A DNA stretch of 64,000 nucleotides from the NCBI RefSeq assembly GCF_000265365.1, contig NC_018011.1, positions 3,179,501-3,243,500 on the forward strand, given 5' to 3'. Positions 40,219 to 49,317 of this stretch are shown piece by piece. Below the pieces are notes generated by a model, which was given only the letters and a program-made list of their open reading frames with translations, was not told where the DNA came from and ran no database searches. The stretch comes from Alistipes finegoldii DSM 17242. GTDB taxonomy: Bacteria > Bacteroidota > Bacteroidia > Bacteroidales > Rikenellaceae. Numbering within the stretch: position 1 is the first letter of the stretch; the number at the start of each line of letters is the position of its first letter. The position numbers were made by a program, and so were the translations under genes.

Positions 40219-43200
40219 ATGCAAAGTAAAGGTGCTATTAAATTACTCGCGGTCCTTTTGGCTCTTGCGTGTATTTACCAGCTCTCCTTCACGTTCAAAA
40301 CGCGGAGTGTAGAGAAAAAAGCGGCCGAGTACGCCGCGCAGTTCCCCGTCGGACAGCAGTCCGAGGCGGAGCAGCATTACCTCGATTCGGTCCAGAATGT
40401 CGGGGTCTATAACCTCGGATTCAAGAAATTCACCTACAAGGAGTGCAAGGAGAAGGAGCTGAACCTCGGTCTGGACCTCAAGGGCGGTATGAACGTCATG
40501 CTGGAAGTGCAGGTCGAGGACGTCATCAAGGCGCTTGCCGGCGACAGCCAGAACGACCCCGCATTCGTCGAAGCCATCGCCGAGGCGAACGCCGCGCTGA
40601 AGGAGGGCACCTCGAAAGACTATATCTCCGACTTCGTGAAGGCTTACCAGCGTCTCTCCAACGGCGGTTCGCTGGCTGCGGTTTTCGTCAGCCCCGACCG
40701 TAAGGACATCACGCTCGAAAGCTCCGACGCCGACGTCGAGAAGATCCTCAAACGCGAGACCGACGCCGCCATCGCCGCGTCGTTCAACGTGCTCCGCAGC
40801 CGTATCGACCACTTCGGCGTCACGCAGCCCAACATCATGCGCCTGCCCAACTCGCACCGCATCCTCGTCGAGCTGCCGGGCGTGAAGGAGCCGCAGCGTG
40901 TGCGCGACCTGCTGCAGGGTACCGCCTCGCTCGAATTCTGGCTGACCTACGACGCCCGCGAGGTGCTTCCCGCACTGGCCGCCGCCGATAAGTTCATCAA
41001 GGCCGAGCTGAGCGAAGCTCCCGCCGCCCAAGAGCCCGAAGTCGCTTCCGTCGAAGCCGCTGCCGCCGCCGGGACTCCCGCAGGCGAAGCCGAGGGCCTT
41101 CTCGCCGAGATCGGCTCCGACACCACGGCTGTTGCCGAAGCCGAGCACACCGACCGTTACGACCGTGCGAAGAACCCGCTCTTCGCGGTTCTCGATCCCG
41201 GTTTTGCGGGCGGCGCCGCCATCGGTGCGGCCTACAAGGCCGACATGGCTGCCGTAAACGAATATCTGGCCAATCCTGCGGTCCGCGAACTCTTCCCCGC
41301 CGACATCGCCTTCAAGTGGGGCGTCAAGGGCGACGACAAGATCGACGGCCGCTTCTACCTCTATGCGATCCGCATCTCGACGCCCGACGGTAAGGCTCCG
41401 CTTGACGGCAGCGTCGTGACCGAAGCCCGCGAGCAGTACGCCCAGCGCGGCGCCAACGCCGTGGTTTCGATGTCGATGAACGGCGAAGGCACGCAGGAGT
41501 GGGCGCGTCTGACGGGCGAGAACATCGGCAAGTGCATCGCCATCGTTCTCGACGGCTACGTCTACTCGGCTCCCCGCGTGAACACCAAGATCGACAAGGG
41601 TTCTTCCGAAATTTCGGGCGACTTCACCATTCAGGAAGCCAAGGACCTCGCCAACGTGCTCAATTCGGGTAAGGTTCCCGCGCCCGCCAAAATCATTCAG
41701 GACACCGTCGTAGGTCCCTCGCTGGGACAGGAGTCGATCAATGCGGGTATGCTCTCGTTCCTGATCGCCTTCATCCTCGTCCTGCTCTACATGGGTCTGT
41801 TCTACAAGACCGCAGGCTGGATGTCCGACATCGCCCTGCTTACCAACGTCTTCCTGCTGATGGGTGTTCTGGTGTCGTTCGGCGCCGTGCTGACCCTGCC
41901 GGGTATCGCCGGTATCGTGCTGACGATGGGTATGGCCGTCGATGCCAACGTCATCATCTACGAACGTATCAAGGAGGAGCTTCGCGGCGGCAAGGGCCTT
42001 TCGCTGGCTATCAAGGACGGTTTCTCGAAAGCCTACTCGGCCATCATCGACGGTAACCTGACGACCATCATCACCGGTATCGTCCTCTTCATCTTCGGCA
42101 ACGGTCCCGTGCAGGGCTTTGCCACGACCCTCATCATCGGTATCATCACTTCGTTCTTCAGCGCCGTGTTCATCACCCGTCTCTTGATCGAGTGGATCGT
42201 CGCCAAATGGGGCAATATCTCCTTCTCGCGCAAGTGGTCCGAGAACTTCCTGACCAATACGCATTTCGACTTCATCCGCGTCCGCAAGCTCGCCTACACC
42301 GTCGCGGTCGCCCTGCTCGCGCTGTCGTGCATCTCGTTCGTCGCCCGCGGTCTGAACCTCGGCGCCGAGTTCACCGGCGGCCGTGCCTACGTCATCCGCT
42401 TCGACAAGCCCGTTTCGGCCGAGGAGGTTCGTCAGAATCTGGGTCAGGTCTTCGCGCAGCACGCCGACGCCGACGCTTCGGCGATCAGCTTCGAGGTCAA
42501 GCAGTACGGCAACGAGAACCAGATGCGCATCGTGACGCAGTACCGTTACGACGATACGTCGGACGAAGCTACGGCCGAAGTCGAGCAGATCATCTACGAC
42601 GCCATGAAGTCGCTCTACTCCTACGACATTTCGTTCGAGCAGTTCCGCAATACCCAGACCGACGTCAACGGTATCCTGACGGCCGACAAGATCGGTCCCT
42701 CGATCGCCAAGGACATGACGTGGAACGCCATCTACTCGGTGTTGTTCTCGCTCATCGCCATCGGTCTCTACATCACCTTCCGCTTCAAGCGCTGGCAGTG
42801 GGCTTCGGGCGCCACGATCGCCCTCGCGGTCAACGCCCTGTTCATCATCGGTCTCTTCTCGATGCTCTACGGCTTCGTGCCCTTCAACCTCGAAGTCAAT
42901 CAGGCCTTCATCGCCGCGATCCTTACGATCATCGGTTACGCCATCAACGATACCGTGGTGGTCTTCGACCGTATCCGCGAATATCTGGGCATGTATCCCA
43001 AGCGCAACCTCAAGGAGAACGTGAACAACGCCATCAACTCGACGCTGTCGCGTACGATCAACACTTCGGGCACGACGCTCGTGACGCTGCTGGCGATCTT
43101 CTTCTTCGGCGGCGAGACCATCCGCGGCTTCATCTTCGCGCTGACCGTCGGCGTTATCGTGGGTACCGTCGCGACGATCTTCATCGCCACCCCGATCGCC

Positions 43201-43245
43201 TACGACCTGATGTCCAAACGCGCCAAATTCGACAAGGAGGCGTAA
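40219..43245 (+). CDS. secDF: Fused protein translocase SecDF
   Basis: A 1008-residue fusion of SecD and SecF, which uses the proton gradient to pull exported proteins from the SecYEG channel. The SecD half has LGLDLKGGMNVMLEV at the start of the P1 periplasmic domain, an Ala/Glu-rich insert (about residues 270-315), and six helices with the GMAVDANVIIYERIKEE motif. The SecF half begins around residue 680 (FDFIRVRKLAYTVAV), with the GAEFTGGRAYV motif and NDTVVVFDRIREYL. Fusion in this order is normal in Bacteroidota. A strong terminator follows. Confidence 0.97.
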   Translation: MQSKGAIKLLAVLLALACIYQLSFTFKTRSVEKKAAEYAAQFPVGQQSEAEQHYLDSVQNVGVYNLGFKKFTYKECKEKELNLGLDLKGGMNVMLEVQVEDVIKALAGDSQNDPAFVEAIAEANAALKEGTSKDYISDFVKAYQRLSNGGSLAAVFVSPDRKDITLESSDADVEKILKRETDAAIAASFNVLRSRIDHFGVTQPNIMRLPNSHRILVELPGVKEPQRVRDLLQGTASLEFWLTYDAREVLPALAAADKFIKAELSEAPAAQEPEVASVEAAAAAGTPAGEAEGLLAEIGSDTTAVAEAEHTDRYDRAKNPLFAVLDPGFAGGAAIGAAYKADMAAVNEYLANPAVRELFPADIAFKWGVKGDDKIDGRFYLYAIRISTPDGKAPLDGSVVTEAREQYAQRGANAVVSMSMNGEGTQEWARLTGENIGKCIAIVLDGYVYSAPRVNTKIDKGSSEISGDFTIQEAKDLANVLNSGKVPAPAKIIQDTVVGPSLGQESINAGMLSFLIAFILVLLYMGLFYKTAGWMSDIALLTNVFLLMGVLVSFGAVLTLPGIAGIVLTMGMAVDANVIIYERIKEELRGGKGLSLAIKDGFSKAYSAIIDGNLTTIITGIVLFIFGNGPVQGFATTLIIGIITSFFSAVFITRLLIEWIVAKWGNISFSRKWSENFLTNTHFDFIRVRKLAYTVAVALLALSCISFVARGLNLGAEFTGGRAYVIRFDKPVSAEEVRQNLGQVFAQHADADASAISFEVKQYGNENQMRIVTQYRYDDTSDEATAEVEQIIYDAMKSLYSYDISFEQFRNTQTDVNGILTADKIGPSIAKDMTWNAIYSVLFSLIAIGLYITFRFKRWQWASGATIALAVNALFIIGLFSMLYGFVPFNLEVNQAFIAAILTIIGYAINDTVVVFDRIREYLGMYPKRNLKENVNNAINSTLSRTINTSGTTLVTLLAIFFFGGETIRGFIFALTVGVIVGTVATIFIATPIAYDLMSKRAKFDKEA

Positions 43246-43267
43246 TACACCTTATATCTATTCGAAT

Positions 43268-43305
43268 AAAATGGACTGCACGGTTTGTTGCAGTCCATTT
43301 TATTT
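43268..43305 (+). terminator. Terminator after secDF
   Basis: Perfect 13-bp stem AAAATGGACTGCA (43268-43280) with 43289-43301, 8-nt loop, then ATTTTT. The next promoter's TTTG lies in its loop. Confidence 0.92.
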
Positions 43306-43314
43306 TTACCTTTG
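43284..43314 (+). promoter_or_regulatory. Promoter of the ybbR-coaE-folP operon
   Basis: TTTG (43284-43287), 19-bp spacer, TACCTTTG (43307-43314); transcription would begin near 43320. Confidence 0.7.
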
Positions 43315-43336
43315 CATCATGGAACTTCAACGCACA

Positions 43337-43735
43337 ATGGATAATTTGCTGAAATGGATGCACCGCTACGTCTCGCCGGTCTTTCTTGCGCTGCTCGTCG
43401 CGTCGTTCATTTTGTGGTATATCGCCAAACTGAGCTATACCTATACCACCGAGCAGGTCGTGCGTGTGAGTGTGGACGGGGAGCCTTTCGAGGTGACGTG
43501 CGTCGTCGAGGGCGTCGGCACCAACCTGTTCGGCTACCGGGTCTACATGAACAAGACACTGCGCATCCCGCTCTCGGAACTCAAATACAAGCGTTCGCGC
43601 GAGGAGGGGCACGAGGGCAAGGTGGTGATCGACCCCCAGTCGTTGCAGAGCGCCATTTCGGTACGCTACAGCGATATCAAGGTGGTCTCCATCGGCGCTG
43701 TTCCCGAACTGGATTATCCCGAAGAGAAACCATGA
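43337..43735 (+). CDS. YbbR-like membrane-anchored protein
   Basis: From MDNLLKWMHRYVSPVFLALL the 132-residue protein has one N-terminal membrane helix and a small beta domain (TTEQVVRVSVDGEPFEVTCVVEG) resembling a single YbbR repeat; Bacteroidota usually keep a longer YbbR protein beside coaE, so this copy is reduced. An in-frame ATG at 43319 sits at the predicted transcription start, so the ATG at 43337 is preferred, but a leaderless start cannot be ruled out. Its TGA overlaps the coaE ATG. Confidence 0.7.
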   Translation: MDNLLKWMHRYVSPVFLALLVASFILWYIAKLSYTYTTEQVVRVSVDGEPFEVTCVVEGVGTNLFGYRVYMNKTLRIPLSELKYKRSREEGHEGKVVIDPQSLQSAISVRYSDIKVVSIGAVPELDYPEEKP

Positions 43736-44325
43736 TGAAAATCGGAGTAACGGGCGGCATCGGCAGCGGCAAGAGCACTGTATGCCGCCTTTTTGCACAA
43801 AAGGGCATTGCGGTTTACGATTCCGACGCCGCGGCCAAACGACTCATGCAGCAGGACGACACGCTGCGTATGCGGCTCACCGAACGTTTCGGAGCCGACA
43901 CCTTCCGCGACGGACAGCTCGACCGGAGCCGCCTCGCAGGCGTTGTCTTCAGCGATCCGCAGGCGCTCGCCGACCTCAATGCGCTGGTGCATCCCGTCGT
44001 GATGGCGGATTTCGATGCGTGGGCCGCCCGGCAGGAGGGGCCTTACGTGATTCTCGAAAGCGCGATCCTGTTCGAAGCCGGTCTCGAAACGTGCGTCGAC
44101 AAGACCGTCGCGGTCCTCGCGCCGCGCGAACTGCGCATCGAGCGCACCTGCCGCCGCGACGACTGCGGTCCCGATGAGGTAGGCCGCCGCATCGCCGCCC
44201 AGCTGGACGACGATACGCTGAGCGGCCGTGCCGACTACGCGATCGTCAATATCTTCGAGGAGGACCTCGAACCCGCCGTTGTCAAACTCGACCGCATATT
44301 CAGCCATGAAGCAGCACGACATTGA
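43732..44325 (+). CDS. coaE: Dephospho-CoA kinase CoaE
   Basis: Final step of coenzyme A synthesis, phosphorylating the ribose 3'-OH of dephospho-CoA. The 197 residues start MMKIGVTGGIGSGKSTVCRLF with the P-loop GGIGSGKS, then YDSDAAAKRLM (acceptor Asp) and ILESAILFEAGLE, VLAPRELRIERTCRRD and IVNIFEEDLE, all typical. Overlaps the YbbR-like gene by 4 bp and folP by 20 bp. Confidence 0.95.
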   Translation: MMKIGVTGGIGSGKSTVCRLFAQKGIAVYDSDAAAKRLMQQDDTLRMRLTERFGADTFRDGQLDRSRLAGVVFSDPQALADLNALVHPVVMADFDAWAARQEGPYVILESAILFEAGLETCVDKTVAVLAPRELRIERTCRRDDCGPDEVGRRIAAQLDDDTLSGRADYAIVNIFEEDLEPAVVKLDRIFSHEAARH

Positions 44326-45145
44326 TCTCGACCTCTCCCGGCCGCAGGTGATGGCGATCCTGAACGTCACCCCCGACTCGTTCTTCGCCGGCAGCCGCAT
44401 GCCCGACGCGACGCATGTCGAACGCCGCGTGAAGGAGGCCGCCGCCGAAGGCGCCTCGATCATCGACGTGGGGGGCTATTCGTCGCGCCCCGGCGCCGAC
44501 GAAGTCCCTGCCGACGAGGAGTGGCGGCGCGTGGAGCTGGGCATCGGGGCCGTGCGGCGTCTGGCGCCCGGCGTCCTGATTTCGGTCGATACCTTCCGCA
44601 GCGAAGTCGCCGCCCGTGCGATCGAAAAATTCGGTCCGCTCATCATCAACGACATCTCCGCCGGGGAACTCGACCCGCAGATGCCCGCCACGGCTGCGCG
44701 CTGCGGCGTGCCCTACGTCGCCATGCACATGAAGGGCGATCCCCGGACCATGCAGACCCTCACCGACTACAAACGCGACATCACGGCCGAGGTCACGGCC
44801 TATTTCGAAACGAAGACCGCCGACCTGCTCGCCGCCGGGATCAAACGCGAGAACATTATCCTCGACCCCGGCTTCGGCTTCGCCAAGACCACCGAACAGA
44901 ATTACGAGCTGCTTGCGGGCCTGCACTGTCTCTGCGCATTGGGGTATCCCGTACTGGCGGGCCTTTCGCGCAAGTCGATGATCTACCGCGTCCTCGACGC
45001 CACGCCCGCCGAATCGCTCGCGGGCACCGTCGCCCTCGGCTGGGAGTGCCTGCGTCAGGGGGCCGCGATCCTGCGCGTGCACGATGTGCAGGAGGCCGTC
45101 GATACGGTCAGGCTCTTCGACGCATACGAACGGAACCGCAAATAA
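44306..45145 (+). CDS. folP: Dihydropteroate synthase FolP
   Basis: Joins p-aminobenzoate to the pterin pyrophosphate in folate synthesis; the sulfonamide target. The 279-residue TIM barrel has ILNVTPDSFFAGSR (strand 1 loop), IIDVGGYSSRPGA (loop 2), ISVDTFRSEVA, IINDISAGELD, VAMHMKGDPRTMQ, IILDPGFGFAKT, LAGLSRKSMI, with all usual ligand residues visible. It overlaps coaE by 20 bp, indicating coupling. Confidence 0.96.
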   Translation: MKQHDIDLDLSRPQVMAILNVTPDSFFAGSRMPDATHVERRVKEAAAEGASIIDVGGYSSRPGADEVPADEEWRRVELGIGAVRRLAPGVLISVDTFRSEVAARAIEKFGPLIINDISAGELDPQMPATAARCGVPYVAMHMKGDPRTMQTLTDYKRDITAEVTAYFETKTADLLAAGIKRENIILDPGFGFAKTTEQNYELLAGLHCLCALGYPVLAGLSRKSMIYRVLDATPAESLAGTVALGWECLRQGAAILRVHDVQEAVDTVRLFDAYERNRK

Positions 45146-45158
45146 CCATCGCAACCGC

Positions 45159-45809
45159 ATGATAAAAGTTACCGACATACACAAGCGTTTCGGCGACCTC
45201 GAAGTGCTCAAGGGCGTCTCGCTCGACGTCGCCGAAGGCGAAGTCGTCTCGATCGTCGGCGCCAGCGGCGCGGGCAAGACTACGCTGCTGCAAATCGTCG
45301 GCACGCTTTCGCGCCCCGACGCGGGCCGTGTCGAGATCGACGGACAGGACGCCTTTTCGCTGGGCGACAAGGCGCTGTCCCGCTTCCGCAACGAACGTAT
45401 CGGCTTCGTCTTCCAGTTCCACCACCTGCTGCCCGAATTCACGGCTTTCGAGAACGTCTGCATTCCGGGGTTTATCGGCCGCCGTCCGCGTGCGGAGGTC
45501 GAACGCCGCGCCGCCGAACTGCTGGAGATGATGAACCTCACGCCGCGCCGCGGCCATAAACCCGGCCAGTTGTCGGGCGGCGAGCAGCAGCGCGTGGCTA
45601 TTGCCCGCGCGCTTGTCAATTCGCCCGCCGTACTGCTGGCCGACGAACCTTCGGGCAACCTCGATTCGCACAACCGCGACGAGATACACCGCCTTTTCTT
45701 CGAGCTGCGCGACCGGCTGGGGCAGACCGTCGTGATCGTCACCCACGACGAGCATCTGGCGGCGATGGCCGACCGGAAGATCACCATGTCGGACGGCCGG
45801 ATTCTGTAA
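45159..45809 (+). CDS. lolD: LolD-type ABC transporter ATP-binding protein
   Basis: A 216-residue ATPase of the lipoprotein-release (LolCDE) or MacB-type subfamily. Walker A GASGAGKTT, Q-loop VFQFHHLLPEF, signature LSGGEQQRV, Walker B VLLADEPSGNLD, H-loop IVTHDEHLA. The FQFHHLLPEFTA block is characteristic of LolD. No permease gene is nearby, so the partner is encoded elsewhere. Start 13 bp after folP; its stop overlaps the next ATG by 1 bp. Confidence 0.88.
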   Translation: MIKVTDIHKRFGDLEVLKGVSLDVAEGEVVSIVGASGAGKTTLLQIVGTLSRPDAGRVEIDGQDAFSLGDKALSRFRNERIGFVFQFHHLLPEFTAFENVCIPGFIGRRPRAEVERRAAELLEMMNLTPRRGHKPGQLSGGEQQRVAIARALVNSPAVLLADEPSGNLDSHNRDEIHRLFFELRDRLGQTVVIVTHDEHLAAMADRKITMSDGRIL

Positions 45810-46594
45810 TGCCGCGTTTTATGGACGACGAACTGAAAGAGCTGCTCGAACGGCTCCACGACAAATACAACCGCCCTGAGTTTATCGAGGACGACCCGAT
45901 TTCGGTGCCGCACCGCTATACGGACCGCGCCGACCGCGAGATCGCGGGGTTCCTCGCCGCCACGATCGCGTGGGGCAACCGCAGGGCGATCGTCACGAGC
46001 GGCCACCGCATGATGCGCTGCATGGACGACGCTCCGGCGGACTTCGTGCGCAATGCTTCCGACCGGGAGCTGGCGACGCTCGAAACCTATGTCCACCGCA
46101 CCTTCAACGGCCGCGACCTGCGCGATTTCGTGCTGGCCCTGCGCCGCATGGACCGACGCTTCGGCGGCCTCGGCGTCTTTTTCGAGGAGCGCTATGCGGC
46201 CGTGCAGAGTATTCCGGCGGTCCTTTCCGAATTCCGCCGCGAATTTTTCAGCTGCGACCATGCGCTCCGCTGCGAGAAACACCTCTCGTCGATCGACAGG
46301 GGCGCGGCCTGCAAGCGGCTTTGCATGTTTCTGCGCTGGATGGTGCGCCGCGACGAGCGGGGCGTGGACTTCGGCCAGTGGACGCGGATTCCGATGTCGG
46401 CCCTTTACATTCCGCTCGACCTCCATACGGGCGACATGGCCCGCGCGCTGGGGCTGCTCTCACGCCGCCAGAACGACTGGCGGGCCGTGGAGGAGGTCAC
46501 GGCGGCGCTTCGCGGATTCGATCCCGCCGATCCCGTGCGCTACGATTTCTCGCTTTTCGGCGCCGGCATCGACGGTTATCTGAAAGAGTGTTGA
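45809..46594 (+). CDS. TIGR02757/DUF2400-family protein
   Basis: A 261-residue cytosolic protein of the TIGR02757 family, widespread in Bacteroidota, function unknown. Conserved blocks visible: LLERLHDKYNRPEFIEDDPI, DREIAGFLAATIAWGNR, NRKMIxx-like GHRMMRCMDD, VHRTFNGRDL, CKRLCMFLRWMVRRDERGVDFG and LYIPLDLHTG. The helical make-up and Lys/Arg-rich DxHTG block recall DNA-glycosylase-like HhH folds (inference only). Overlaps lolD by 1 bp (TAATG). Confidence 0.85.
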   Translation: MPRFMDDELKELLERLHDKYNRPEFIEDDPISVPHRYTDRADREIAGFLAATIAWGNRRAIVTSGHRMMRCMDDAPADFVRNASDRELATLETYVHRTFNGRDLRDFVLALRRMDRRFGGLGVFFEERYAAVQSIPAVLSEFRREFFSCDHALRCEKHLSSIDRGAACKRLCMFLRWMVRRDERGVDFGQWTRIPMSALYIPLDLHTGDMARALGLLSRRQNDWRAVEEVTAALRGFDPADPVRYDFSLFGAGIDGYLKEC

Positions 46595-46596
46595 CG

Positions 46597-47313
46597 ATGT
46601 TCCGCTTCAAACGATTCACCATACGTCAGGACCGCTGCCCGATGAAGGTCGGAACCGACGGCGTGCTGCTCGGCGCATGGGCCGGCGTGCGGCCTTCGGA
46701 CCGCCGCATCCTCGACGTCGGTACAGGCACCGGGCTGATCGCCCTGATGATGGCCCAGCGCGCTCCCGAAGCCCGGATTACGGGCGTCGATGTGGAGAAG
46801 GTCTCTCAGGCCCGCGAAAACGCCGCCGCGTCGCCGTGGGGCGGCAGGGTGGCGTTCGAACAGTGTCCCGTGCAGGAATTCGCGCCGGACGAACGCTTCG
46901 ACCTGATCGTCTCCAATCCGCCCTTCTTCGTCGATTCGCTGACCTGCCCCGACGAGGGCCGCACCACGGCGCGTCACGCCGTGCGCCTGCCCTTCGACCA
47001 ATTGCGCGACGCGGTCGTGCGCCTGCTCGCCGCCGAGGGCCGCTTCGCCGTGATTCTGCCGACGGACGAAGCCCGGCGTTTTGTCGACGTCTGCCGCGGA
47101 TTCCTCGCGCTGACCCGCTCTACGGGCGTACGCACCACGCCACGCCGTCCGGTCAAACGCCTGCTGATGGAATTTGCGCACGAAAACGCCTGCTCCGGCC
47201 TGCGCTCCGATTCTCCTCCTGTCTGCTCCGAACTGGTCGTCGGCACGGGCGAACACGAGCAGTACACCCCCGAATACCGGGCCTTAACCCGTGATTTTTA
47301 CCTGAAATTTTGA
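46597..47313 (+). CDS. trmN6: tRNA1(Val) A37 N6-methyltransferase TrmN6/YfiC
   Basis: SAM-dependent methylation of adenine 37 in tRNA-Val. From MFRFKRFTIRQDRCPMKVGTD (the family's KV-x-TDG entry) the 238 residues have SAM motif I ILDVGTGTGLIALMMA, acidic motif II ITGVDVEK, and the N6-adenine catalytic motif SNPPFF. 2 bp after the TIGR02757 gene; last of the run started by the YbbR-like gene. Confidence 0.92.
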   Translation: MFRFKRFTIRQDRCPMKVGTDGVLLGAWAGVRPSDRRILDVGTGTGLIALMMAQRAPEARITGVDVEKVSQARENAAASPWGGRVAFEQCPVQEFAPDERFDLIVSNPPFFVDSLTCPDEGRTTARHAVRLPFDQLRDAVVRLLAAEGRFAVILPTDEARRFVDVCRGFLALTRSTGVRTTPRRPVKRLLMEFAHENACSGLRSDSPPVCSELVVGTGEHEQYTPEYRALTRDFYLKF

Positions 47314-47339
47314 TAGCACGGCAAAATAAATTACATTTG
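47309..47339 (+). promoter_or_regulatory. Promoter of the DUF4831 gene
   Basis: TTTG (47309-47312), 19-bp spacer, TACATTTG (47332-47339). The upstream TTTG overlaps the trmN6 stop. Confidence 0.72.
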
Positions 47340-47365
47340 TATCAGTGAATAAAAACTTCGAGACC

Positions 47366-48259
47366 ATGAAACTCAGACTTCTCGCCCTCGCCCTCGCCGT
47401 ATGCGGCGGCGCGGCGGCGCAAAATCCATACATCGCCCTGCAGGGCGCGAACGAAACCGCCGACGGCATCGTCGTCTCCCAGCCTCGCACGGTGCTGGCC
47501 GTGGACGTCACCGTCGAGAAGGACGTGACCCTCAGCGGTCCTTACGCCCGTTATGCGCAGAAATTCCTCGGCGTCCGCGCTCCGCTCACCGACAAGACCG
47601 GCTGGGCCGTTACCGGAGCCGCCGTGGCTCTGCTCGATGCCAAGGCATGCCTCGACGCACCCGCCCCGGCCGAGCTTTCGCGCCGTGTCATGACCCATGC
47701 TGCGTCCGACGACGAATTCGCCCGCCTGCAGGCCGACAAGAACGACATGACGGTGCTGGCGCTGGAAGACGCCGCCCGCGAAGCCGCCAATACGATCTTT
47801 TCGCTCCGCAAGCACCGTCTCGAACTGATTACGGGCGAAGCCGGTGAAAACGTCTTCGGCGAAGGACTCAAATCCGCCCTTGCGGAGATCGAACGTCTGG
47901 AGCAGAGCTATCTTGAGCTGTTTCTCGGCAAACGCATCGTGACCACCGAAACGCGCCGCTATGTGGTTTATCCTCAGGCCGACAAGAAGCAGTATATCGT
48001 CTGCCGCTTCAGCCCGGCCGCAGGTCTGCTCCCTGAGAGCGATCTTTCGGGCGACATGGTGCTGTTGCAGATCGAACCTTCGGGCAACACCTCCAATGCG
48101 CTCGAAGCTTCGGCCAAGGAGACCAACGTCGTCGCATGCCGCGTGGCCGATCCTTCGGTCTGCACGGTCATCGCCGGCGGCCGCGAATATGCCCGTGCGG
48201 TGCTGCCCCTCTTCGAGTTCGGCCGTACGATCAACGTGGCGCTTCCCCGCCGCAAATAA
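47366..48259 (+). CDS. DUF4831-family exported protein
   Basis: A 297-residue protein from MKLRLLALALAVCGGAAAQ, a signal peptide with no lipobox. Blocks such as VVSQPRTVLAVDVTVEKDV, YARYAQKFLGVRA, LQADKNDMTVLALEDAAREAANTIFSLRKHRLELITGEAGE and VVYPQADKKQYIVCRF fit DUF4831, a Bacteroidota family of unknown role. Start chosen at the ATG, since a GTG 21 bp earlier overlaps the predicted transcription start. Likely periplasmic. Confidence 0.85.
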   Translation: MKLRLLALALAVCGGAAAQNPYIALQGANETADGIVVSQPRTVLAVDVTVEKDVTLSGPYARYAQKFLGVRAPLTDKTGWAVTGAAVALLDAKACLDAPAPAELSRRVMTHAASDDEFARLQADKNDMTVLALEDAAREAANTIFSLRKHRLELITGEAGENVFGEGLKSALAEIERLEQSYLELFLGKRIVTTETRRYVVYPQADKKQYIVCRFSPAAGLLPESDLSGDMVLLQIEPSGNTSNALEASAKETNVVACRVADPSVCTVIAGGREYARAVLPLFEFGRTINVALPRRK

Positions 48260-48267
48260 TCCCGTCC

Positions 48268-48963
48268 ATGGACTTCACGTCGCGTATGGTGGCGCTGCTC
48301 GGCGAGCTGCGCCGCGAGCGGAACGGCGCCGTCGCCGATGCGATGCGCTGTTACGGCGCACCGTACGGTCTCAACTACGGCGTGAGCCTGCCGACGCTGC
48401 GCAAACTCGCGCGCGCCGAGACTCCCGACCACGATTTCGCCCGTTATCTTTATTTGCAGGAGGTCCGCGAACTGCGCCTTGCGGCGCTGCATATCGCCCG
48501 GCCCGAATCGCTTACGCCCGATGAATTTCCGGCATGGGCGGCCGGGATCGTCAATTCCGAAGTCGCCGAAGAAGCCGCTTTCGCTTTCCTGAGCCGCTCC
48601 GCAGCGCTTCCGGCCTTGTTCGACGCATGGATCGCCGACCCGAATCCGCTGCTTCGATACGCCGCCTTGCACTCCGCCGCCCGCAGCGATCTTCTTACGG
48701 CGGCATGGATCGCGCCCGCCGTCGAAGCGGTCCGCCGCGCCGCCGTATGCGCCGCCGAATCCCTCTCCAAGCCTGCCGCCGCTCCGCTTTCCGCATCTTC
48801 GGCCGCCCGCCTGATCGCGCAGGGGGCCGTCGCGCTGCTGTCTGCCGTCGGCGGCCTGAACGAGGAGAACCGGCAGGCGGTACTCCGCGCAGCCGGTTCT
48901 CTGGGTAAGCTCCCTGCCGAAGACTACGTCCACGAGGAGCTTACTTGGCGTCTGGAAGCATAG
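48268..48963 (+). CDS. DNA alkylation repair protein, AlkD-like
   Basis: A 231-residue all-helical HEAT-repeat protein: MDFTSRMVALLGELRRE, GLNYGVSLPTLRKLAR (a signature of the AlkD/AlkC superfamily), EVRELRLAALHIARPE, then Ala-rich helical repeats. AlkD glycosylases excise alkylated purines without flipping the base; catalytic residues are not secure here (the Trp/Asp/Arg cleft could not be traced). 8 bp after the DUF4831 gene. Confidence 0.75.
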   Translation: MDFTSRMVALLGELRRERNGAVADAMRCYGAPYGLNYGVSLPTLRKLARAETPDHDFARYLYLQEVRELRLAALHIARPESLTPDEFPAWAAGIVNSEVAEEAAFAFLSRSAALPALFDAWIADPNPLLRYAALHSAARSDLLTAAWIAPAVEAVRRAAVCAAESLSKPAAAPLSASSAARLIAQGAVALLSAVGGLNEENRQAVLRAAGSLGKLPAEDYVHEELTWRLEA

Positions 48964-48973
48964 CTTCCGCCTG

Positions 48974-49306
48974 TCAGCGCTGCCCCACCTGCTCGCGCTG
49001 TTCCAACTCCCTGAGTACGTTCGCCAGATGGTCGTAGCCGATGCGGCCGCTTTCGCGCCACAGCACCTCGCCGCGGCGGAAAAACATCAGCGTCGGTACC
49101 GACATGATGTTGTAGCGGTGTACGATTTCGAGCATGTCCCGGTCGTCTATGTCCACCTTGTAGACATCCACGCGGCCGTTCATCTTCTCCTGAAACCGGT
49201 CTATGACGGGGTGCATCATCTGGCACGGCCCGCACCATGTTGCGAAGAAATCCACGAACGTCAGTGCGTCCCGCCAGATAATCTTGTCAAAATCCGTTGC
49301 TGTCAT
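48974..49306 (-). CDS. Thioredoxin-family protein
   Basis: A 110-residue thioredoxin fold with the active-site motif FFATWCGPCQMMHPV, the cis-Pro block SVPTLMFFRRGEVL, and VDIDDRDMLEIVHRYN. Cytosolic (no signal peptide). It is the last gene of the eight-gene minus operon and follows the epimerase gene by 11 bp. Catalysis of dithiol-disulfide exchange is expected; the specific client is unknown. Confidence 0.93.
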   Translation of the reverse strand: MTATDFDKIIWRDALTFVDFFATWCGPCQMMHPVIDRFQEKMNGRVDVYKVDIDDRDMLEIVHRYNIMSVPTLMFFRRGEVLWRESGRIGYDHLANVLRELEQREQVGQR

Positions 49307-49317
49307 ATTTGTCGTGT

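Noticed and set aside
43271..43336. Longer N-terminus for the YbbR-like protein
   Set aside because: The extra codons lie in the secDF terminator and promoter, upstream of the expected transcript start.
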